From the NCBI RefSeq assembly GCF_011604685.1, contig NZ_CP050063.1, positions 7,481,001-7,545,000 of the forward strand: a stretch of DNA of 64,000 bases, in the 5' to 3' direction. Shown here piece by piece: positions 33,467 to 42,783 of this stretch. Under the pieces are notes generated by a model. That model was not told the origin of the DNA. It saw only the letters and a list, made by a program, of their open reading frames with translations, and searched no databases. Source of the stretch: Spirosoma aureum. GTDB lineage: Bacteria; Bacteroidota; Bacteroidia; Cytophagales; Spirosomataceae. Numbering within the stretch: position 1 is the stretch's first letter; every line of letters begins with the position of its first letter. The position numbers and the translations under genes were made by a program.

Positions 33467-34711
33467 TCATTTAATGTAATAAAACACCAGATTCATCATT
33501 TCATCGGTCGAGTTCCAGCCGTAGCCGATCGTTTTGGCGGGATGATTCGGATTAAGTGGATTTTGATCGCTGTTGTCGTAATGGGCTTCGGCAATAATGG
33601 TAGAGCCTTTCGGCAGAATGAGCGGTTTCTGAAAAAAATAAGTCAATTGCCAATTATAATCCCAGTCATCAATTTTAATCAGATTGAGTGCATCTCCATC
33701 GGGTGTAATGGCAAACGCTCTCACCGATCGGCCCAGGCGGTGCATATGCGGCAAAACAGACAGGAGTTGAATTGTATCTGGCAACGGACCATAATTCATG
33801 AAGAATGTTGGTGTCGTATTGGCGGGGAGCTTAAATGGCTGGTTCGTGATGTTATTTTCGGTTAATGTCAGCGTCTGGACAATGCGCTCAGCCGGTTTTT
33901 TAGCAAAATAGAAACGAACTTCCGACTGATCCTGATCGGCTTTTGAGGAGGGCGAATAATGAACATTTAGGATTAGATCGCTCCCCGCCCGAATCAATTT
34001 GGCTGAACCTGCTGGAAATAATACCCGATCATTGCCGGGCACCCAGCCATAGAGAAATTCATCGGCGAGGGGTGTCCGCTGGAAATTCCGCAGTTGTGGG
34101 TCATCTTCGCTGATGCCGTCAATCCCGGCCATCGTGCCCGTCGAATCGATCATCAACCGGCTATGGTGCAACAGCTTGCGGTTTCCCGGCACAAATTCAA
34201 TCCCTTCGACCCAGATATCATGCTTCAGATTCATGGGCACATGAAAATAGCGAAAATCTTCACGCCCATCCCCTTTGATTGCATAGGGCTTCATTCGTAA
34301 AACAAGATCAGGTTTCAGGTTGTCTCGAGCCTTGAATTCACTAGTATTTTGCGCCCGACTCCCGATACCCTGTTCTCCTCCTGCTCCCCGGATCATTCCT
34401 CCCTGCACCCATGCCTGAATCGTATTGATTTCGCGCTCGGAAAGGCCCCGCTCATTTGAATAATGCTGAAACTGGCGATCGGCAGGAAACGGCGGCATAT
34501 AGCGACGTTGTGTCACTTTGGCAACAAACTTACCCCGCTTAACTACGTCCTCGTAGGTTAACAGGCTAAATGGTCCAACTCCACCAGCATGATGGCAGGG
34601 AGCGCAATGTTGGGTTAGAATTGGCCGAATATCGGCTATGTAGGTAGGTGTTTGCGCCCGCAGATCGGCCCAATAGATAACCAACAAAAAAGTGCCGAAT
34701 ACAAGCTTCAT
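33467..34711 (-). CDS. Cytochrome c fused to a PHM-like copper type II monooxygenase
   Basis: A 414-residue exported fusion. Signal peptide ends near DLRAQ. A short c-type heme domain follows, with CAPCH (Cys36-His40) and a likely axial Met72 in RRYMPPFPAD. Residues about 135-414 match ascorbate-dependent, peptidylglycine-hydroxylating-type monooxygenases: HH at 182-183 (LLHHSR) and His251 (NVHYSP) would hold the first copper, and His322, His324 (LPHMHRLG) with Met405/406 (DEMMNLVF) the second. The copper assignments are by pattern, not alignment. The heme could deliver electrons to the copper sites. Substrate unknown. It starts 13 bp after the terminator of the upstream SusCD operon, so it needs its own promoter. 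Confidence 0.87.
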   Translation of the reverse strand: MKLVFGTFLLVIYWADLRAQTPTYIADIRPILTQHCAPCHHAGGVGPFSLLTYEDVVKRGKFVAKVTQRRYMPPFPADRQFQHYSNERGLSEREINTIQAWVQGGMIRGAGGEQGIGSRAQNTSEFKARDNLKPDLVLRMKPYAIKGDGREDFRYFHVPMNLKHDIWVEGIEFVPGNRKLLHHSRLMIDSTGTMAGIDGISEDDPQLRNFQRTPLADEFLYGWVPGNDRVLFPAGSAKLIRAGSDLILNVHYSPSSKADQDQSEVRFYFAKKPAERIVQTLTLTENNITNQPFKLPANTTPTFFMNYGPLPDTIQLLSVLPHMHRLGRSVRAFAITPDGDALNLIKIDDWDYNWQLTYFFQKPLILPKGSTIIAEAHYDNSDQNPLNPNHPAKTIGYGWNSTDEMMNLVFYYIK

Positions 34712-34724
34712 TCTACCAAGATAG

Positions 34725-34754
34725 AAAAAAAGCGAACCCCGGTCGAGGTTCGCT
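34725..34754 (-). terminator. Rho-independent terminator of the third SusC-SusD operon
   Basis: Stem AGCGAACC (34731-34738) with GGTTCGCT (34747-34754), followed on the minus strand by seven T residues. It lies 32 bp past the stop of the lipoprotein gene. Confidence 0.85.
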
Positions 34755-34785
34755 ATCAGTACAGTTAGGATAGATACGGAAAGTG

Positions 34786-35466
34786 TTAGCGAGCCCCCCA
34801 GGTCAGACTACAGTTCGCGCTGGCTTCTGACACCGCAGTTGGGTCAGCGCAGATGCTACCGGGCTCCCAGGTTTTAAATACGAGTCCGTCTGAGGTGGTC
34901 AACCGCCAGGTCATTACGAATTTGTCGGTTTTGTTAAACCAGGCACCAGCTGGTCGGGGTGTCTTCGGATTGTTAAAGACAGGAACAGCGTTCACTTTGT
35001 CATATTTAACCGTTACATCCTTGAACAGATTATAGATTTCGGCTGGCGTCAAACTAAACGCATTCCACTGGCGATTGGCAGCGGCAGGTGTGAGTGTTTT
35101 AGCGAGTACCCCACCGTTACCCAGCGATGCTGTTTTCGGGTTTCCGTCTGGATCTGTATACGACTCAACCATATCGATATAGACATCGATCTTACTGACA
35201 GTGAGCTTACTGTCTAGCGAAACCCAGCGTAGCTTAAAGTTCACTTTGGCAGCATCCGTATTTTGTGCAGCAAGCGGAAAATTTTTCCCATAATCGGCAA
35301 TATTGGCTTTATTGCTTGAGCCAACCGCGCCTTCGGTAATATCAGCAAATACACCGAAGCCATGAACACCAGGCTCCCAGGCCGGAATGGGGTTCATTGA
35401 TTCGTCACGGCAACCAATCAGTGCCAGGAAAGCGGCAGTAAAGGCATATATAAGTGTCTTTTTCAT
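34786..35466 (-). CDS. Lipoprotein of the third SusC-SusD operon
   Basis: A 226-residue lipoprotein of unknown function. The ATG at 35466 gives MKKTLIYAFTAAFLALIGC with a canonical lipobox; the longer frame from 35526 has 20 extra residues with no role and is rejected. The mature part begins DESMNPIPAWEPGVHGFGVFAD and has an Ig-like strand pattern (LTVSKIDVYIDMVESYTDPDGN; FVMTWRLTTSDGLVF). Cys residues near the end (ICADPT, ANCSLTW) may form a disulfide. Similar small lipoproteins are often the last gene of SusCD loci with this type of SusD. It follows the SusD gene by 73 bp and ends at a strong terminator. Confidence 0.84.
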   Translation of the reverse strand: MKKTLIYAFTAAFLALIGCRDESMNPIPAWEPGVHGFGVFADITEGAVGSSNKANIADYGKNFPLAAQNTDAAKVNFKLRWVSLDSKLTVSKIDVYIDMVESYTDPDGNPKTASLGNGGVLAKTLTPAAANRQWNAFSLTPAEIYNLFKDVTVKYDKVNAVPVFNNPKTPRPAGAWFNKTDKFVMTWRLTTSDGLVFKTWEPGSICADPTAVSEASANCSLTWGAR

Positions 35467-35539
35467 ACAAGTTTCTGGTATTGAGGCCGTTTGTTGTTCC
35501 CTTGATTCATCAACAGAAAACGACATACGGCACCTAGTT

Positions 35540-37318
35540 TTAGAATTCCCATTTTACTTTAACCTTATCCCAGAAGACCGGGTCCCGATCAAAAATTATA
35601 TCTGAGACATACTTGGCAGCATTGCTGTTCAGGTTACCTTCCTGTGCCGGATAGGGCAAACGCAAGGCATATTGGCGGCCCGGTTTTAGGATTGGAGACT
35701 GAATACCGGTCGAAAACTGTTTAAATGGCCCCTGAACCGGATAGCCCGTACGACGCATCAGATTCCAGATTTCCTGCCCCTGCCCCCAGGAACAGAACCA
35801 GATTTGTTTGGCCACCGTGTTCAATTTACCCTGATTGGTTGGAGCCGCATCATAGAGCGCCAGCCATGCATTGACGTAAGCAGTAACGTCAGCGGCCACC
35901 GGAGTTGGTGTTTTGGTATCGGCGGCCTGAGCGAATTTGACCACCGAAGCGATCTGTTCGCGCATGGCCGTCTCAAAAAGTGCGCGCGCATCACCCGTCA
36001 CACCCGTTCCATCCAAAATGGCTTCTACCTGATAGAATTTCACATTCCAGCTCATGATAAGCGGCCAGATTCCGTTTCCGCCTGCGCCATCTCGGGAACC
36101 AGTCAGTGCTTTGGCCGGAATTTCGCGACCGCCATACAAACCACCCGCCGGGTATGCTCCCGGAACAGTCCGAAGTGTACCGTCGGCTGGAGCGCCCGTA
36201 TTGTCGCCCCGATCGCGGCCGAAAATGCCTGCCAGAAACTTGATATCGTCGGCCGTTGGGTCTTGCTTGTCGTTGTAGAATACACGCTTGTACTCAGCCA
36301 GAAAGGCCGGACGTGTTGGTATATAGGTGCCACCATAAGGAATGGTGCCCCGGTCGGTTGGGTTACCAGCATCCAGCACTTTATCCGTCTGACGAAAGAA
36401 ATACATCCCAAAGCGCGGATCTTTATTCAGGATCATTTCGCCCATCATCTGATGGTTAATGTAGGTGAAACCGTTCCCCGCATTATAGGTGCTGATTGCC
36501 CACGGATGACGGTCGTCTTGTGGCGAGAGTTGCTTGGAATATTGGTAGTAAAAATCCTGCGCCGATGTTGTAATGTAACCGCCCGCATCAAAAGCTGCTT
36601 TGAGTTCAGCATTACCCGTAGCGCGCCCTTTGCGTGAGTTCATCAACAGTCGAAGTTTGATGGTTTTCGCCAGCCGAATCCACGTTGCAGCACTACCGCC
36701 ACCAATAACATCACCCGAAACAGCCACGGCCTGTGCTTTTCCAAATTCGGCTACGGCCTGATCGCAAAGCTTTAACAGGTCCTCATAAATTTCTGAATCC
36801 TTATCAAACGCTACGTTCCGGTCAGATCCATCCACATTGCCCTGCCAGGCTTTCGAATAAGGAACATCGCCAAACATATCGACCATGTTCCCCATCGCAT
36901 AGGCTTTCATGGCAAGGGCAATACCCCGATAATATGGATTCTTGCCGTCGGTAGTGACGCGCAGAATCTGCTCCACGTTCTGTAAATTCCGGTAGTACGT
37001 GTTCCAGGTACCGTTGTAGGTGTTGTTATCAAGCCCATAGCTGTCGGCGCTATTCATTATGCCTGAAAAGCCCGATGCATTGTCCAAAACGGTCCGAAAA
37101 TTACCGGGAGAATAGGTCGTACTGCTACTATTAATGCCGACAACGCCAATATTCAGGGCCCCTAATTCGGCAGGCGCCAATAGCAGGTTCAGGGCAGCCG
37201 ATAAGGGTTTGTTCGGATCGGTGTTGATGTCGAGATCGGTTACTTCGCAACTGCTCATCGCCATCAGCAGGGCTATTGATAGCAACCCTTTCTGCGTATA
37301 TGTAGTTAAAAATTTCAT
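35540..37318 (-). CDS. SusD/RagB-type outer-membrane lipoprotein (SusD_2 subgroup)
   Basis: Binding partner of the third SusC. Lipoprotein signal ends LLMAMSSC, followed by EVTDLDINTDPNKP, the DxNTNPN-type start common in the SusD_2 (PF12771-like) subgroup. Conserved stretches include IALAMKAYAMGNMVDMFGDVPYSKA, ATWIRLAKTIKLRLLMNSRK, DPRFGMYFFRQTDK and AKQIWFCSWGQGQEIWNLMRRTGYP. The closing segment LPYPAQEGNLNSNA is also typical. At 592 residues it is a full-length member. It starts 32 bp after the SusC stop. Substrate not predictable. Confidence 0.95.
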   Translation of the reverse strand: MKFLTTYTQKGLLSIALLMAMSSCEVTDLDINTDPNKPLSAALNLLLAPAELGALNIGVVGINSSSTTYSPGNFRTVLDNASGFSGIMNSADSYGLDNNTYNGTWNTYYRNLQNVEQILRVTTDGKNPYYRGIALAMKAYAMGNMVDMFGDVPYSKAWQGNVDGSDRNVAFDKDSEIYEDLLKLCDQAVAEFGKAQAVAVSGDVIGGGSAATWIRLAKTIKLRLLMNSRKGRATGNAELKAAFDAGGYITTSAQDFYYQYSKQLSPQDDRHPWAISTYNAGNGFTYINHQMMGEMILNKDPRFGMYFFRQTDKVLDAGNPTDRGTIPYGGTYIPTRPAFLAEYKRVFYNDKQDPTADDIKFLAGIFGRDRGDNTGAPADGTLRTVPGAYPAGGLYGGREIPAKALTGSRDGAGGNGIWPLIMSWNVKFYQVEAILDGTGVTGDARALFETAMREQIASVVKFAQAADTKTPTPVAADVTAYVNAWLALYDAAPTNQGKLNTVAKQIWFCSWGQGQEIWNLMRRTGYPVQGPFKQFSTGIQSPILKPGRQYALRLPYPAQEGNLNSNAAKYVSDIIFDRDPVFWDKVKVKWEF

Positions 37319-37350
37319 AAGGTCTGATCAAAGAAGTTTGGTGGAGCGTA

Positions 37351-40300
37351 TCAGAACGAAGCCGTGATATTGAAGCCGTAACGCCGGGTCGAAGGAGCCG
37401 CACCGAGGTCGAAACCCTGAATGTTGGAATCGGCATAGTTCGATAGTACTTCAGGATCGAAATTGAGTCCTTTAAGCATATTCGGCGCATAGAACCACAG
37501 ATTGCGGCCCGAAGCCGACAGACGCAGGCTACCAAATACTTTTGTGTATTTTTTCAGGAATGCCTTCGGGAACGTATAGCCCAGCGTTACTTCGCGCAAC
37601 CGGATTACCGTTGCATCATACACATTTGTTTCGTCGGCTCCGTAGGCTCCAAATCCATTCGAAAAGTGAAACGCGAAGGCCGTCATCGGAATCGTGTTTT
37701 TCACTTCCTTGCCATCTTCCAGAACGGCTTTATACGTAGCCGGATCGCCTAACACACCCGGAATCACCCGCATAGCTTCCCGATCTTCTGACGATTTCAA
37801 CTGACCGCGCAGCAACAGCGAAGCCGCCGTAGCCGAGAAGAGTTTTCCTCCTTCGCGGTAGTCCATCAGTGCCGATAGCGTAAACCCTTTGAAGGAGAAG
37901 GTGTTGGTCCAGCCTAACGTGAAATTAGGCGCTGGGTTTCCTAACAATTGCGACTGCGGCAACGTAAAGGGCAAACCGGTGTTTGGGTTGATGAGCAGCT
38001 TCCCGGATTCGCTACGTGCATTCACCGAGCCATAAATCATACCATACGGATTACCCACCCGGTGCATCGTCCCGAGCGACGACAGACCGGAACCACCCAG
38101 AAAGATCTCGTTGGCCGGACCCGCATCAACCACATTCGAACGCAACCGCGTGAAAGCCGCTGTTGAATTCCACTCGAATCCATTGGCCAATCGAACCGGC
38201 ACAATCGTTAGAGCGATTTCAATACCCTTGTTGTCGATTCGCCCCGCGTTCGTCACCTCATTGTAGAAACCCGTTGAAGCCGGAATCCGACGGGATACAA
38301 TCAGGTCCGTCGATTTGCGGTAGAAGTAAGCTGCATCGATATTGATTCGATTATTGAAAAACTGTAACTCCGCCCCGACCTCGGTTTCAGTCGTAAACTC
38401 CGGCTTGAGTTGCGCATTGTTCAGTGTAGATGGCAAAGTCGCCAACGAATAGGCAGTACCATTTACGTAGTCGCGGCCAATATTATAAGCTGTCAATACC
38501 TGATAAGGATCGGCATCTTTACCAACTGTGGCATAGTTGGCTCTGATTTTCCCGAAGTTCAGAATCGTCTTCGGCATGTTGAAAGCCTGCGTAAAAATGA
38601 ACGACCCCGAAATAGCCGGATAATAATAGCTGTTATTGGCCGCCGGCAAAGTCGATGAATGGTCGTTACGAACCGTAGCGGTTAAGAATGCGAAGTCGTT
38701 ATAAGACAGGCCAAGTTCGCCGAACACACCATATAACCGGCGTTTACGGCTATACTCGGTTGCGTTCTGACTCAGGGTCCCTGATACCGTCAATACGTTG
38801 GCATCGATCACCTGGTCACCCGTTTCAACGGCTTCCGTATAGTACCGCTCATTGCCATTGAAACCGGCTAACAATCGAACCGAAAAGCGCTCGCCGAAAT
38901 CGTGCGATGCCGTTGCCAGAAAGGTTAGATCTGTTTCGGTATTGGTCAGTTCCGTGCGCGTTACGCGACCTAGCGGAACAACCGTTCCGCCCGGACGTAT
39001 TTTATTGTTCCGGGTTTCGTGATAGGTATTGATGCCTCCCCTTGCCGTCAGATTTAACCAGGGAAGCACATCATAGCTCAGGGCCATATTGCCAAAAACC
39101 CGGTTTACCCGTGAGTTGTAAATGTTGTATTTGGCAGTCCAGAGTGGGTTATCGAGTGCGCGGAAGAACACATTTGACCCATCGATCGGGTTCTCGAACG
39201 GATAGCCATTAAGGTCATAGTTCCGGGGCATATAAAACAGCCGGTCATAAATAGAACCCGTTGACCCCGAGCTATAATCGGTAAAGTAAGAGGCTCCCGA
39301 TTGTGGGCTCTCCTGGGTTGTATTGACGTAGTTCACATTCCCCGACACGTTCAGGCCATTTACCAGATGGGCCGATCCGCCAAAGTTAAGTGACGTACGC
39401 TGCGTGCTTGAGTTCGGAATGATTCCATTGTTTTTCATTCGCGATACGCCCGCATTGAGAGTCGTTTTATCGCCTGTGGAGCTAACGTTTACGCCATTCT
39501 CAAGAACAGTTCCCTGCCGAAAAAATCCGCCAATAATGTCATAAGGTTGCAGCGGAACGGTTTTTCCGACCAGATCTGGAAATGCGGTTAAATACCGACT
39601 GTAAGTATATGAAATGTAAGGTGATGTGAGCGGATTATAAATCTGCCCTTCCGGTGCCCCCGTCTCAATCGTTTTCGAATACCGCGTAAAGCCCAACTGC
39701 GCATTGATCCGATCAACTTCCGACGGAAATACCGTTCCCCAGTTACCAATAAAGCCACCGTTATACTGCTGGTTTGAGCCCTGCGTATAGGTGTCCTGGT
39801 AGTCTGGAATCGACGATATTTTTTCGACCGAATATGAGCCGTTATAGGTTACTTCAAGGCCCTTTTTGGCCGATTTACTACCTGCTTTGGTGGTTATGAC
39901 GATGACTCCATTAGCTGCCCGTGAACCATAAAGTGCCGACGCTGCCGCTCCTTTTAGAACGGTCATGGTTTCGATGTTGTTGGGGTCAATGTCGTAGGCA
40001 CGGTTCGAGACGACACTATTGCTGTTGAAATCAGAACCAGCCGCATTCGATGAGTTGTCAAATGGAATGCCATCTACGACAAACAACGGCTGGTTGTTAC
40101 CGGTAAATGATGTATTTCCCCGGATGTTAATTTTTGTGGCCTGCCCCGGCGCACCACCGCCCGCGGTGATGTTTACCCCAGGCACCTTCCCCGAGAGTGC
40201 CCGTAATGGATCAGGCTCCGAGCGTTGCTGAAGCAGATCGCCCTTTACGTTCGTCACAGCATAGGCAAGGGCTTTTTTCTCGCGTTGAATCCCAACGGCA

Positions 40301-40626
40301 GTTACAACGACCTCATTAAGCTGTTTGGAGTCATTTTCGAGTTTAACGTCTATTACCGAGCGGTTCCCGATTTCTATCTCCTGCGAGGCAGATCCGACAA
40401 AACTGAAAATTAGTTTACCGCCTTTTTCGGGGACACCAATCGTGTAAGCACCGTTGGCATCTGTGTTAGCTCCTCTAGTCGTCCCTTTTAGTACGACTGA
40501 TACACCAGGCATAAGGGTTCCATCTTCCGATGCCACAACCTTGCCGGTAATGGTTCGCTCCTGGGCCCACGCAGGAACCCAGAGCGAGCATACCATAAGT
40601 ATACCCGCCAGTAAAATTCTCCTCAT
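37351..40626 (-). CDS. SusC/RagA-family TonB-linked outer-membrane protein
   Basis: A 1091-residue import barrel. Signal peptide ends near PAWAQE. Carboxypeptidase-like domain (ITGKVVASEDGTLMPGVSVV), plug with LFVVDGIPFDNSS, IETMTVLKGAAASALYGSRAANGVIVITTKAG, then the barrel with the late SASGRNLWFYAPNMLKGLNFDPEV motif and RRYGFNITASF ending in Phe. The SASALYGSRAANG plug and long extracellular loops are of the SusC group that pairs with SusD_2 proteins, which is what follows. A consensus promoter lies 40 bp upstream. First gene of a three-gene operon ending at 34786. Confidence 0.96.
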   Translation of the reverse strand: MRRILLAGILMVCSLWVPAWAQERTITGKVVASEDGTLMPGVSVVLKGTTRGANTDANGAYTIGVPEKGGKLIFSFVGSASQEIEIGNRSVIDVKLENDSKQLNEVVVTAVGIQREKKALAYAVTNVKGDLLQQRSEPDPLRALSGKVPGVNITAGGGAPGQATKINIRGNTSFTGNNQPLFVVDGIPFDNSSNAAGSDFNSNSVVSNRAYDIDPNNIETMTVLKGAAASALYGSRAANGVIVITTKAGSKSAKKGLEVTYNGSYSVEKISSIPDYQDTYTQGSNQQYNGGFIGNWGTVFPSEVDRINAQLGFTRYSKTIETGAPEGQIYNPLTSPYISYTYSRYLTAFPDLVGKTVPLQPYDIIGGFFRQGTVLENGVNVSSTGDKTTLNAGVSRMKNNGIIPNSSTQRTSLNFGGSAHLVNGLNVSGNVNYVNTTQESPQSGASYFTDYSSGSTGSIYDRLFYMPRNYDLNGYPFENPIDGSNVFFRALDNPLWTAKYNIYNSRVNRVFGNMALSYDVLPWLNLTARGGINTYHETRNNKIRPGGTVVPLGRVTRTELTNTETDLTFLATASHDFGERFSVRLLAGFNGNERYYTEAVETGDQVIDANVLTVSGTLSQNATEYSRKRRLYGVFGELGLSYNDFAFLTATVRNDHSSTLPAANNSYYYPAISGSFIFTQAFNMPKTILNFGKIRANYATVGKDADPYQVLTAYNIGRDYVNGTAYSLATLPSTLNNAQLKPEFTTETEVGAELQFFNNRINIDAAYFYRKSTDLIVSRRIPASTGFYNEVTNAGRIDNKGIEIALTIVPVRLANGFEWNSTAAFTRLRSNVVDAGPANEIFLGGSGLSSLGTMHRVGNPYGMIYGSVNARSESGKLLINPNTGLPFTLPQSQLLGNPAPNFTLGWTNTFSFKGFTLSALMDYREGGKLFSATAASLLLRGQLKSSEDREAMRVIPGVLGDPATYKAVLEDGKEVKNTIPMTAFAFHFSNGFGAYGADETNVYDATVIRLREVTLGYTFPKAFLKKYTKVFGSLRLSASGRNLWFYAPNMLKGLNFDPEVLSNYADSNIQGFDLGAAPSTRRYGFNITASF

Positions 40627-40666
40627 AAATTTTTTTATTTAGGCTAAGAAAAACAGAGTACTACCT

Positions 40667-40697
40667 GCAAAAGTATACAAAGAGATATACTTACCAA
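40667..40697 (-). promoter_or_regulatory. Promoter of the third SusC-SusD operon
   Basis: On the minus strand TTTG (40697-40694), 19 bases, then TACTTTTG (40674-40667), matching the Bacteroidota consensus. Expected transcript start near 40660 and a leader of about 35 bases, nearly the same geometry as the second SusC operon. Confidence 0.78.
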
Positions 40698-40940
40698 ATT
40701 TCCCGATTTATACTCATTTTTCAATATTTTATTCTTTCTATATATAGATTTACGAAATTTAATATACATTATAATAATTTCAATATTTTATTTACTTTAG
40801 TATAATTACTTAAAAATTAATTTCACTATGGCTACAAATTAAGTACATAATATAACCTATAATTGGCACAAAAAAAAATATCATATAAGTGCTGTGTATG
40901 AGCAACCTATTCCAATAGTCAATGGGAGTCTATAAACTAA

Positions 40941-40969
40941 AATCGCCGGACCTACATAGCCCAGCGATT
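40941..40969 (-). terminator. Weak terminator after the patatin gene
   Basis: AATCGCCGG (40941-40949) and CCAGCGATT (40961-40969) pair with one mismatch; on the minus strand a TTTTAGTTT tract follows. It lies 22 bp past the stop. Confidence 0.4.
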
Positions 40970-40991
40970 GTATTAGTTAAAAACACCTATA

Positions 40992-41771
40992 CTACGATGT
41001 CTCAACAGGGGGTGCCTTAAGGCTTTTCTCGATTTGATCCGACATTGACCGCGTATACTGATACCCTATTCGAAATAGTTCACGCGCTTTACTGATATCT
41101 GTTGTCGCATATTGCGCTAACTGGGGCGGCTCAATCAGGATGTTGCATTTCGCAAATCGATCTTTGGTTTTACTTTGTACAGCCAGCACTAAACTCCGCT
41201 CAATAACACCCCGCATAGACGTAATGGGCTTTCGTGGCCCTAATACATTACAGTGCGATCCAATCAGAAAATCAACTTTATGCTCGATCACATCGACCGG
41301 CAGATTATTCAGAACACCACCATCAACAAACTGCTTTTTATTGATCTGCAACGGCTCGAAAATTCCGGGCAAACAACAGGACGCCAGCACCGGGCGGATT
41401 AGCTCACCGGCTTCAAAGACAACCTGTTCACCACCGTTCAGATCGACGGCCACAACATGCAGTGGAATTTGTAGCCCTTCAAATGAATCGTGCGGAATAT
41501 GCTTTCTATACAGATCAACAATTGGATCGAGCCGTAACAACCCCATTCGATTCCAGGTAGGGCGCAGCCGGCGCATAAACGACGATGATTCAATAATCTT
41601 CAGGCTCTCATCGGGTGTATATCCATGAGCAAGCATGGCCCCCGTAATCGCACCTGCACTGGTCCCGGCAATCTGATCGAAGCCAATGCCCATTTCCATC
41701 AACGCTTTAATCACCCCCAGATGGGCTATACCACGTGCTCCGCCACCCGACAATCCCAAACCAATTTTCAT
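40992..41771 (-). CDS. Patatin-like phospholipase
   Basis: Cytoplasmic lipid acyl hydrolase of the RssA/NTE group. At the N-terminus GLSGGGARGIAHLGV gives the oxyanion-hole glycines, IAGTSAGAITG holds the catalytic Ser38 in a GxSxG elbow, and KKQFVDGGVLNNLPVDV supplies Asp150 of the Ser-Asp dyad. At 259 residues it is a minimal single-domain member without signal peptide or membrane anchor. It follows the metallo-beta-lactamase fold gene by 84 bp on the same strand. The acyl substrate is not known; such proteins usually act on phospholipids or lysophospholipids. Confidence 0.92.
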   Translation of the reverse strand: MKIGLGLSGGGARGIAHLGVIKALMEMGIGFDQIAGTSAGAITGAMLAHGYTPDESLKIIESSSFMRRLRPTWNRMGLLRLDPIVDLYRKHIPHDSFEGLQIPLHVVAVDLNGGEQVVFEAGELIRPVLASCCLPGIFEPLQINKKQFVDGGVLNNLPVDVIEHKVDFLIGSHCNVLGPRKPITSMRGVIERSLVLAVQSKTKDRFAKCNILIEPPQLAQYATTDISKARELFRIGYQYTRSMSDQIEKSLKAPPVETS

Positions 41772-41855
41772 TGCTCATCAATACGGTACGGTTGCATAAC
41801 GGCAGGATTAAGCTTTTGGTTTGTCGCAAAATAGCGCAGCCATGAATCGTGAGCG

Positions 41856-42692
41856 CTATACCAATTCGGCTAACCTGCCCTTCTCCTTGATACGGACGCC
41901 CTTTTCGGTCATCTCAACCGTAGCGGCTTCAGTTACGGGATCGTGCTCAAAAACCAGAATCCAGTTTTCAGCCGCAGCCTGTTGCAACACACGAGCTTTC
42001 TCGTCCATCGTCAGTAATGGGCGCACATCGTAGCTCATGACGTAGGGTAACGGTACATGTCCTGAGGACGGAATCAGATCGGCCATATAAGCCACTGTGC
42101 GACCCTTCCATTTTACGATCGGCAACGCCATTTTTTCGGTATGCCCATCGACATACAACAGCGAAATATCGGCATATGGAAACGGATTATCAGCCAAAAA
42201 TTTCAGTTGTCCACTTTCCTGTACGGGTAGAATATTCTCGCTCAGGAACGACGCCTTTTCGCGAGGATTCGGATGAACAGCCCAATTCCAGTGAGAGGGG
42301 TGCGTCCAGTAAGTCGCATTTGAAAAAACAGGACTGAGCTGCCCATCTGTTCGCTTAACAGCGCCACCAACATGATCGAAATGCAGATGAGTAAGCAGCA
42401 CATCGGTTATATCTGTTTCCGAATACCCAGCCTGATGAATGGATTTGATCAGGCTGGCATCTCCATGAAGGTCATAATGACCGAAGAATTTAGCATCCTG
42501 TTTGTCGCCGATACCCGTATCGACCAGCAAGAGCTGACTACCCTGTTCGTAGAGTAGGCATCGCATGGCCCAGGTGCAGCGATTTTGTTCATCGGCGGGG
42601 TTTAGTTTCTGCCAGAGCGGTTTGGGAACTACGCCAAACATGGCTCCGCCATCGAGTTTAAAAAGACCAGTATCGAGGGTTTGAAGAGTCAT
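41856..42692 (-). CDS. Metallo-beta-lactamase fold hydrolase
   Basis: Zinc-dependent hydrolase of the lactonase-like branch. The ATG at 42692 (MTLQTLDTGLFKLDGGAMFG) is preferred over 42719, since the family starts near the TGxFxLDGGAMFG strand. The metal motif is THLHFDHVGG (HxHxDH), preceded by LLVDTGIGD and followed by YWTHPSHWNWA (third His area), AYMADLIPSSGHV (bridging Asp) and VFEHDP (last His). TG.F.LDGGAMFGVVPK at the start is typical of the AHL-lactonase-like/YtnP group, but the actual substrate may be another lactone or ester. No signal peptide, so cytoplasmic. Confidence 0.9.
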   Translation of the reverse strand: MTLQTLDTGLFKLDGGAMFGVVPKPLWQKLNPADEQNRCTWAMRCLLYEQGSQLLLVDTGIGDKQDAKFFGHYDLHGDASLIKSIHQAGYSETDITDVLLTHLHFDHVGGAVKRTDGQLSPVFSNATYWTHPSHWNWAVHPNPREKASFLSENILPVQESGQLKFLADNPFPYADISLLYVDGHTEKMALPIVKWKGRTVAYMADLIPSSGHVPLPYVMSYDVRPLLTMDEKARVLQQAAAENWILVFEHDPVTEAATVEMTEKGVRIKEKGRLAELV

Positions 42693-42783
42693 AAAAAACG
42701 AGCGAGAGTTGACCGGCAAAGGTAAAAATTACCGTCAACCAGTAGCAGTAACGCTCAAGATTTCAGCCGTAAGCCGTTCATTT

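Larger units (their letters stand above)
40627..40991. other. AT-rich intergenic region upstream of SusC
   Basis: No gene. It contains the SusC promoter at 40667-40697 and a weak hairpin at 40941-40969 after the patatin gene. The middle, 40720-40880, is about as AT-rich as the region before the second SusC gene. Confidence 0.6.

Noticed and set aside
35804..36637. A 277-codon plus-strand frame opposite the SusD gene
   Set aside because: Long but Cys/Arg/His-rich, with no domain, signal or promoter; the SusD frame on the other strand is unambiguous.
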